From: Alphaproteobacteria bacterium Ga0077535
Lineage (GTDB): Bacteria > Pseudomonadota > Alphaproteobacteria > Caulobacterales > Aquidulcibacteraceae
Assembly (NCBI GenBank): GCA_001464425.1
Contig: LNEK01000020.1
Location: forward strand, 310,001 to 374,000
Reading direction: 5' to 3'
DNA: 64,000 bases
Shown: piece after piece, positions 58,812 through 64,000 of the stretch
How positions within the stretch are numbered: the stretch's first letter is position 1
How the letters are laid out: each line of letters starts with the position of its first letter
The notes under the pieces: model-generated
Told to the model about the DNA's origin: nothing
What the model saw: only the letters and a program-made list of their open reading frames with translations
Database searches by the model: none
Made by a program: the position numbers and the translations under genes

Positions 58812-59654
58812 ATGGCCCCATCGATCCGCATCGGCGTTGTCGCGCCCGGCACGCGCATCGAGCCGGAGCTGGCGGCGCGTCTCAAGGCGTTCGCAGCGGA
58901 CAGCTTTCTCGATCGCGCGCCGGAAATTGTTGTTCACCCGCAATGTTTTTTGAGCGCCGGGCACTTCGCCGGCGACGACGACGCGCGGCTGAAAGCGTTC
59001 GTGGAGTACGCCAACGATCCGTCGCTCGACGCGATCTGGTTCGCGCGCGGCGGCTATGGCGCGTGCCGCATCGCCGAGGCGGCGCTGACGCAACTGAACG
59101 GCGCCGCACGAACGAAAGCCTATCTCGGCTACAGCGACGGCGGCGTGCTGCTGGCGGGTCTCTACAAGCACGGTTTCACCAACGTTGCGCACGGGCCGAT
59201 GCCGGTAGACATGACGCGGGCAGGCGGCGAGGGCGCAGTGAAGAGGGCGCTCGCATGGCTGATCGACCGCGCCCCTGAGAGCCTCGAACTCGGTGTGATG
59301 TTCGAGGGCAAAACAGCCGCGTTTAACATCGAGATTCTGGCGTCGATCATCAGCACGCTGCTCGAGCCGGATTTGAGCGGCCACGTGCTGATGCTGGAAG
59401 AGGTGGGGGAGTACCTTTATCGGATCGACCGCGCCCTCTTCCACATCACCTCCTCCGCCAATGTGCGCAGCGTGAAGGGGATCAAGCTTGGCCGCGTCAG
59501 CGCTGTGCCCGAGAACGACAAACCATTTGGCGCCACCGAAGAAGAGATCGTGCGCTATTGGTGCGCCAAGGCTGGCATTGCGTATCTCGGCCGCGCCGAT
59601 ATCGGGCACGATGTTGAGAACAAGGTTGTGCCGTTCGGGGCGTTGAAGCGCTAG
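58812..59654 (+). CDS. ldcA: LD-carboxypeptidase (S66 family)
   Basis: Removes the terminal D-Ala from recycled muropeptides in the cytoplasm, making the tripeptide used by Mpl. The product is 280 aa. It starts IRIGVVAPGTRIEP; the nucleophile Ser is in LGYSDGGVLLAG, the Glu in VMFEGKTAAFN region and the His in DIGHDVENKVVPFG, completing the S66 triad. RGGYGACRI is the oxyanion motif. The ATG at 58812 was chosen; the frame runs to 58758. It is divergent from mpl with a 53-nt shared promoter region. Confidence 0.9.
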   Translation: MAPSIRIGVVAPGTRIEPELAARLKAFAADSFLDRAPEIVVHPQCFLSAGHFAGDDDARLKAFVEYANDPSLDAIWFARGGYGACRIAEAALTQLNGAARTKAYLGYSDGGVLLAGLYKHGFTNVAHGPMPVDMTRAGGEGAVKRALAWLIDRAPESLELGVMFEGKTAAFNIEILASIISTLLEPDLSGHVLMLEEVGEYLYRIDRALFHITSSANVRSVKGIKLGRVSAVPENDKPFGATEEEIVRYWCAKAGIAYLGRADIGHDVENKVVPFGALKR

Positions 59655-60421
59655 GGCGCCGAAAGCTCAGCCGCGAGCCGCGCCGCGCGCTCTTGAGCCC
59701 GCTCCGTCTGGATGAGCTTTTGATCCAAATCAGCGAGCAGGCGCGTGACATCCAATTCTAACCCAGGCGTCGCCCGCACACGCGCAGCCGCTTGCGCGAG
59801 TTCATTGCGATCCATCGCCAGCGTGCAGCTTTCCGGCAGCGTTAAGCGCGCCAGCCCTGTAGTGGCGGTGATCATCTCTTCCGCACACGCCTCACGAATG
59901 CGCGCTTGCACGCCATACGGAATGGCGCGGCGGACGATCTCGCGATACGGCGGCACGTTGCGGAACGTCGCTTCGCTGGTCTCCACGGCGACGTAATAGT
60001 TCGCGATGTTGTCGCGTGTGCTGACATCGCCCAGCGTGTCGAGCGCGCCGACGGACTGAATTTCATCATACGATCCGCGCGTGAGCGGGCGCGGGTAGAT
60101 TTGCGTCGCCTGGTAAGCGGCGATGAGGAATTGCTCGTCGGATAGGCGGGCGCTTCCATCGAGATCGTTCAGCACTTTGAGGGCGAAGGCGCGGACCTGG
60201 GTGAAGTAGGCTTCCCGGCTTTGTAGGTCGCTCTGGTTGTTTTCCAGATCGCGGACAATGCGGGCGCGGTAGCTGTCGCCGGCTTCGTGAGCGAGACGCT
60301 CGGCATTCCAGTTGCTGACTTGCGTGCCGAGGAAGACGCCGAGCACGACGATGACAAGATCGATACTAACGGCGAACCAATTGTGCGCAGTCACGTGCTC
60401 GCGGATACGGCGCATCAGCAT
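59651..60421 (-). CDS. Hypothetical single-helix membrane protein (DUF6090-like)
   Basis: The product is 256 aa from the ATG at 60421. A basic start (MLMRRIREHVTAHNW) and one membrane helix (about 17-38, AVSIDLVIVVLGVFLGTQ) are followed by SNWNAERLAHEAG and a long helical domain. This N-terminal pattern (FAVSIDLVIVVLGVFLG then W.) is shared by a group of uncharacterised proteins. The function is unknown. It follows the lipoprotein gene on the same strand by 11 nt. Confidence 0.6.
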   Translation of the reverse strand: MLMRRIREHVTAHNWFAVSIDLVIVVLGVFLGTQVSNWNAERLAHEAGDSYRARIVRDLENNQSDLQSREAYFTQVRAFALKVLNDLDGSARLSDEQFLIAAYQATQIYPRPLTRGSYDEIQSVGALDTLGDVSTRDNIANYYVAVETSEATFRNVPPYREIVRRAIPYGVQARIREACAEEMITATTGLARLTLPESCTLAMDRNELAQAAARVRATPGLELDVTRLLADLDQKLIQTERAQERAARLAAELSAP

Positions 60422-60432
60422 GGGCGAGGGTC

Positions 60433-61047
60433 CTACGGGTAGCGATAGGTGATGAGGCGCACTGTTGGTCGTAGGGCGCGCAAGGCTGGATTGTTGGACA
60501 TGATGGCGCGATCGCCAATCAAGTCGCCTGTCGGCTCTTCGGTTGTGCCAAAGAAAACGAACAAGCGGCAACCACCGGCGACGTCTCTATTGATCGCCCC
60601 GCCGCGCATATTCCAAATCTGTCCGCCGTAGTCCCACCCGAAGCCGAGAATCTCGAACGGGCGACCGTTGAGGCGTTCTAGGTCATCGAGCGTCATGCCC
60701 AGTGAGAGTCCGTGTGGGCCGGTCCATGGGCTCATGTCACCCGCTACGCTGACGCTCGCCGGCCCGGACAGCATACTGTCATCTTTCCAGCGAACGTTCA
60801 GGTGCCGACCGCCGGCGAAGACGCACGTGCTGACATATTCCCCACCTTCGTCTTCAAGGTTTTCGTTCGTGACGTTCTCGGTGCCGTAGGCAGCTACGAG
60901 CGAGTCAAAGCTCGCGTTGGCGCCAATTACGCCTGAGAGGCAAGGAAGCTCACCGCTGACGGCCGCTGGCGCAGCGGCTGTATCACCGCCTGTCGGCGAC
61001 CCGCAGCCAACCACGAGCACAAGAAGCAGGATGAAAGTCAGCCGCAC
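60433..61047 (-). CDS. Hypothetical lipoprotein
   Basis: The product is 204 aa with a lipoprotein signal (MRLTFILLLVLVVGCGS, lipobox VVGC), so it is likely membrane-anchored in the periplasm. The mature part has two Cys-containing segments (LPCLSGVIGANASFDSL, VSTCVFAGGRHLNV) and DLERLNGRPFEILGF. No family is recognised. It lies 9 nt after mazG in the same operon. Confidence 0.6.
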   Translation of the reverse strand: MRLTFILLLVLVVGCGSPTGGDTAAAPAAVSGELPCLSGVIGANASFDSLVAAYGTENVTNENLEDEGGEYVSTCVFAGGRHLNVRWKDDSMLSGPASVSVAGDMSPWTGPHGLSLGMTLDDLERLNGRPFEILGFGWDYGGQIWNMRGGAINRDVAGGCRLFVFFGTTEEPTGDLIGDRAIMSNNPALRALRPTVRLITYRYP

Positions 61048-61056
61048 GGCGTGCTC

Positions 61057-61899
61057 CTAGCGCTTCTCAACCCGCTTAGCCTCAAGCCACAGCGCTTCCA
61101 TATCGTCCAGCGGCTGCGGCCCAGCGCGGCCTTGCTCGGCCAGCTTGGTCTCGATGAACTGAAAGCGCCGTGTGAACTTGGCGTTTGCCCGCCGCAGAGC
61201 TTCCTCGGGGTCGACGTTCAGCTTGCGGGCGAGGTTGGCCATGACGAAGAGGATGTCGCCCATCTCTTCGGCGATGTGCTCCTGGTCGCCGCTGGCGCGC
61301 GCCTCCTTCAGCTCGACCAATTCCTCTTCGAGCTTTTCCAGCACCGGCTCTGGCGTCGGCCAATCGAAATTGATGCGGGCGGCGCGCTTGGTCAGCTTCT
61401 CGGCGCGCATGAGGGCGGGTAGGGCCATCGCCACGTCGTCCAGCAGCGAAGGCGCGCCCTTGGCGGCGCGCTTCTCGGCTTTTAGCGTCTCCCACGCGAC
61501 GGTCTGCTGCTCGGCCGTGCGGCCGTCGCCGGCTTCGCTGAACACGTGCGGATGGCGCTCGATCATCTTGTCGGCGAGCGCCTGCGCAACCTCGGCGAAA
61601 TCAAACGCGCCAAGCTCCTCGGCCATGCGGGCGTGGAAAACGACTTGGAAGAGCAGGTCGCCGAGTTCTTCCTTGAGCGCCGGCATATCCTCGCGCTCAA
61701 TCGCGTCAGCGACCTCGTAGGCTTCCTCGATCGTGTACGGCGCGATGGTCGCGAAACTCTGCTCGATATCCCACGGGCAGCCGCGCTGCGGATCGCGCAG
61801 CCGCGCCATCACATCGAGCATCGCTTGCGTGGCGGCGACGTTGCGGGCGAGGGCTTCAGAGCTTTTTTCTCTCGCCTTATCAGCAGCTTGGACCGGCAT
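61057..61899 (-). CDS. mazG: Nucleoside triphosphate pyrophosphohydrolase MazG
   Basis: House-cleaning enzyme hydrolysing NTPs to NMP and PPi. The product is 280 aa with two MazG domains. Metal-binding motifs are clear: LRDPQRGCPWDIEQSF, EEAYEVADAIE with EExxE, ELGDLLFQVVFHARMAEE, and in the second half EELVELKEARASGDQEHIAEEMGDILF. In related genomes it directly follows hflX; here five genes lie between. The ATG at 61899 gives the normal length. Confidence 0.93.
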   Translation of the reverse strand: MPVQAADKAREKSSEALARNVAATQAMLDVMARLRDPQRGCPWDIEQSFATIAPYTIEEAYEVADAIEREDMPALKEELGDLLFQVVFHARMAEELGAFDFAEVAQALADKMIERHPHVFSEAGDGRTAEQQTVAWETLKAEKRAAKGAPSLLDDVAMALPALMRAEKLTKRAARINFDWPTPEPVLEKLEEELVELKEARASGDQEHIAEEMGDILFVMANLARKLNVDPEEALRRANAKFTRRFQFIETKLAEQGRAGPQPLDDMEALWLEAKRVEKR

Positions 61900-61942
61900 A
61901 CAATTCTCGCATAAGATAGATTATGGGAAGCGATAAATCGAC

Positions 61943-62761
61943 TCAGATCGAGTAATCGCCAGCCCATCCATCGTAGCCAGGTTCGACGCCGACCGGCAGC
62001 CTCGCCTTCAGCGACGCGTAGTCCATGTCGATGTGCATGTTCGTCAGCACGGCGTGCGCGGGCCTCAGGCGCGTGATCCAGTCGAGCGTCTTGCCGAGAT
62101 GCGCGTGCGTAGGATGCGGCGTCTCGCGCAGCGCATCCACGATCCAGAGCGATAAATCGCCAAGCTCGGCGAAGCTCGTTTCCGGCATGTCCACAAGATC
62201 GTTAGAGTACGCCACCGGCCCAGCGCGAAAGCCCAGCGAGCGGCTGAAGCCGTGGTCCTGGTCGAGTGGCAGCACTTCGAGCGCGCCGCCGGGCCCGTCG
62301 ATCACCAGCGGCACGAGTGGCGAGATATCGCCGGCGTTGCGCACGATCGCTGGATAGCCACCCTTCGATTCAAATGCGTAGCCGAAGCGCTGCATGAACG
62401 TGCGCTTGGTCGGTCTGTCCATCCACACGGGCAACGTGCGGCGCTGCTTGATGAAGAAGGCGCGGACATCGTCAAAGCCATTGGTCTGGTCGGCGTGATC
62501 GTGGCTGATAATGATGGCGTCGAGGTGCGATGGCTTCGCGGCCGCCAGCTGCAGGCGTAGGTCCGGCGGCGTGTCGATCAGCACGGTGGTCGCCTCTTCC
62601 GCGCTGCCTGCCTGCCCGCTCCACTTCTGCAGCATGAGCCCGCAGCGCGTGCGCCGGTTTTTGGGCTCGGCAGGATCGCAGATGCCCCAATCGCCCGTCG
62701 CGCGCGGCACGCCGCCAGATGAGCCGCAGCCGAGAATAGTGACGCGTAGTGTGCCGCTCAT
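61943..62761 (-). CDS. MBL-fold metallohydrolase (PhnP-like)
   Basis: The product is 272 aa of the beta-lactamase fold, closest to the PhnP/RNase-Z-like phosphodiesterase group: VTILGCGSSGGVPRATGDWG, metal motif IISHDHADQTNGFDDVRAF (HxHxDH), LDQDHGFSRSLGFR and AHLGKTLDWITRLRPAHAVLTNMHIDMDY. The likely role is hydrolysis of a cyclic phosphodiester or similar ester. It overlaps tatD by 4 nt (ATGA), so it is translated with it. Confidence 0.85.
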   Translation of the reverse strand: MSGTLRVTILGCGSSGGVPRATGDWGICDPAEPKNRRTRCGLMLQKWSGQAGSAEEATTVLIDTPPDLRLQLAAAKPSHLDAIIISHDHADQTNGFDDVRAFFIKQRRTLPVWMDRPTKRTFMQRFGYAFESKGGYPAIVRNAGDISPLVPLVIDGPGGALEVLPLDQDHGFSRSLGFRAGPVAYSNDLVDMPETSFAELGDLSLWIVDALRETPHPTHAHLGKTLDWITRLRPAHAVLTNMHIDMDYASLKARLPVGVEPGYDGWAGDYSI

Positions 62762-63543
62762 TGGGTCACACGAGGTATCGTTGGGAAGAGGCGGTGGAAG
62801 TTATCGGCGAGCAGGGCGCTCACCTCCTCCTCGCCCAGCCCGCGCAGCTTAGCGAAGGCGGCCTGCACGTCGGCGACGTGCTTGGGCTCGCAGCGTTGGC
62901 CGCGGTGCGGGACAGGGGCCAGATAGGGGCAATCGGTCTCGACGATGACGCGGTCTAAAGGGACTTCCCGCGCTATGGCGCGCACGTCGTCCGCGTTCTT
63001 GAAGGTCATGATGCCGGAGAAGGAAAAGTACGCGCCGATTTTGAGTGCGCGGCGCGCGAGTTCCGCGCCGCTCGTGTAGCAATGCATCAGGATGCGAAGA
63101 GGGCCCTTCCCCGCCTCTTCTTCCAACAGCTCCGCCATGGCTTCATCGGCTTCACGTGTGTGGATGATCAGCGTTTTGTCGAGCGTGCGCGCGGCTTTCG
63201 CGTGCGCGCGAAAAACTTGGACCTGATCCTCGAACGGGCTCCATTTGTAGTGCTGATCGAGGCCGGTTTCCCCTACTCCGACCACCCTCTCGTGGCGCCC
63301 TAGTTCGATCAGACGCTCGGCAGTGAGATCGAGATGATCCTTCGCATAATGCGGATGGGCGCCGACGCTGGCGTAAATGTCGTCATGCGCTTCGGCGATG
63401 GCGATGACGGCAGCGAAGTTCTCGATCTTATCGCAAATCGTGATCATGCGCCCGACGCCGGCGTCACGCGCACGCTGGATCACAGCTTCTCGGTCTTCGT
63501 CGAAGCTGTGGTGATGCAAGTTGACGTGGCTATCGATCAGCAT
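62758..63543 (-). CDS. tatD: TatD-family metal-dependent hydrolase
   Basis: DNase/hydrolase of the amidohydrolase superfamily. The product is 261 aa. The start is MLIDSHVNLHHHSF; the common first motif DSHCHL is DSHVNL here, a variant I know from alphaproteobacterial members. Further motifs are VGVGETGLDQHYKWSP, LIIHTREADEAM, MHCYTSGAELARRAL, and VIVETDCPYLAPVPHRG. The first metal-binding His pair may therefore be altered. It lies 7 nt after holB in the same operon. Confidence 0.9.
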   Translation of the reverse strand: MLIDSHVNLHHHSFDEDREAVIQRARDAGVGRMITICDKIENFAAVIAIAEAHDDIYASVGAHPHYAKDHLDLTAERLIELGRHERVVGVGETGLDQHYKWSPFEDQVQVFRAHAKAARTLDKTLIIHTREADEAMAELLEEEAGKGPLRILMHCYTSGAELARRALKIGAYFSFSGIMTFKNADDVRAIAREVPLDRVIVETDCPYLAPVPHRGQRCEPKHVADVQAAFAKLRGLGEEEVSALLADNFHRLFPTIPRVTQ

Positions 63544-63550
63544 TGCGGCT

Positions 63551-64000
63551 TCATCTACGCGCGCCGCCAGCGCGATCAAGGATGCCGACAGCGCGCGCCA
63601 GCGCGTGGCGGGGGTCCATGTCGAGGCCCTCGGCTTCGCTGCGCAATGTTTCTAACGCCGACCACGCCTCAGCCCAGCTCTCACCGCCCTCTTCCACGCC
63701 CGCCGCGCGCGTCCACTCGCCGGCAAGCTCCAGCACGCCCGCCAGCTTTTCGAACGGTTCGCCACTCATCTTGTCGTAGAGCGCGCTCAGCATCGCGCCG
63801 GCTTCGCCGCGCTGCAGAGCTGTTTGCGCGCGGCGCACGTCGGCGAATTTGGCGTCCACGCCCTGTGCGGCGTAGGCGATCGCCCGGCCCGGCCGGCCTT
63901 TTGCGAGTGTGATGATAGCTTCGTCGGCATTTGCGTCCATGGCGGTGCGCACGACTACATCCGATTGCGGGCGCAGCGCCAAGCGCCGGCAGCGTGAGCG
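63551..64000 (-). CDS. holB: DNA polymerase III subunit delta-prime (C-terminal part)
   Basis: C-terminal end of the clamp-loader delta-prime subunit; the start lies beyond the right edge, and the frame is open through it. The visible 149 residues start with RSRCRRLALRPQSD, which fits the zinc-module/sensor region of HolB, and continue with ITLAKGRPGRAIAYA (sensor-2-like GSPGRA segment) and a helical C-terminal domain. Its placement before tatD in the same operon is the conserved holB-tatD arrangement (metG often lies between them but is missing here). Confidence 0.8.
   Translation of the reverse strand, partial: RSRCRRLALRPQSDVVVRTAMDANADEAIITLAKGRPGRAIAYAAQGVDAKFADVRRAQTALQRGEAGAMLSALYDKMSGEPFEKLAGVLELAGEWTRAAGVEEGGESWAEAWSALETLRSEAEGLDMDPRHALARAVGILDRAGGARR

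Overview
The window is 64 kb of GC-rich chromosome from an alphaproteobacterium, most likely of the Caulobacterales/Hyphomonadaceae type. This is inferred from: the rseP-bamA-ompH-lpxD-fabZ-lpxA-lpxI-lpxB block, which uses lpxI rather than lpxH; an E1-beta subunit of pyruvate dehydrogenase carrying its own lipoyl domain; the ntrB-ntrC-ntrY-ntrX-dat-hfq-hflX chain; and an alphaproteobacterial LexA box (GTTC-N7-GTTC) in front of lexA. It reads as core housekeeping chromosome. I saw no rRNA, tRNA, CRISPR array, prophage, integrase or insertion sequence.

Layout. 1-8.2 kb (+): envelope biogenesis, from the end of the RseP protease through BamA, a Skp/OmpH chaperone and the lipid A pathway (LpxD, FabZ, LpxA, LpxI, LpxB). 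8.2-10.9 kb (-): citrate synthase and glutamyl-tRNA synthetase. 10.9-13.1 kb (+): ComEC. 13.0-19.7 kb (-): LexA and a trp block (ppiD-trpE-trpG-trpD-trpC). 19.7-23.6 kb (+): triosephosphate isomerase, an unusually long SecG, CTP synthase and a TerB-like protein. 23.6-27.4 kb: accessory genes (esterase lipoprotein, head-GIN protein, DAG-kinase-like protein, a broken metallophosphoesterase, a CBS protein). 27.5-31.9 kb: rpmF, enolase, a helical hypothetical protein, a phosphotransferase, an intergenic palindromic element, a very small ORF with its own terminator, and ftsB. 32.0-37.8 kb (+): the pyruvate dehydrogenase locus (pdhA, pdhB, pdhC), interrupted by several small genes. 37.8-44.6 kb: a degenerate-receiver protein, MarC, dihydrolipoyl dehydrogenase, an acyl-activating enzyme, lipoyl synthase, a CoqQ/RatA-like protein and PncC/CinA. 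44.7-48.5 kb: a frameshifted MFS/spermidine-synthase-like gene and ispDF. 48.7-57.3 kb (+): the nitrogen two-component pairs NtrBC and NtrYX, a D-amino-acid transaminase-like protein, Hfq and HflX. 57.4-64 kb: Mpl and LD-carboxypeptidase (peptidoglycan recycling), two hypothetical envelope proteins, MazG, an MBL-fold hydrolase, TatD and the end of the DNA polymerase III delta-prime subunit.

Functional links. pdhA, pdhB, pdhC, lpd and lipA lie within 12 kb and together cover the pyruvate dehydrogenase complex and the synthesis of its lipoyl cofactor. BamA, OmpH and LpxDABI serve outer-membrane protein and lipid A assembly. NtrBC and NtrYX form a nitrogen/redox regulatory block; both response regulators lack the sigma-54-contacting GAFTGA loop.

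The main anomaly is a set of reading-frame breaks. pdhC has two out-of-frame losses (exactly 32 nt judged against pdhB, and about 40 nt). A metallophosphoesterase gene has lost about 35 nt carrying a metal-binding motif. The trpG-trpD junction looks collapsed. comEC and the spermidine-synthase-like gene each have a frameshift. Most losses are of similar size, which suggests either a systematic sequencing or assembly problem or a real local deletion process. A second anomaly is a palindromic repeat inserted in frame inside the linker of pdhC. I found no wholly new multi-gene system.
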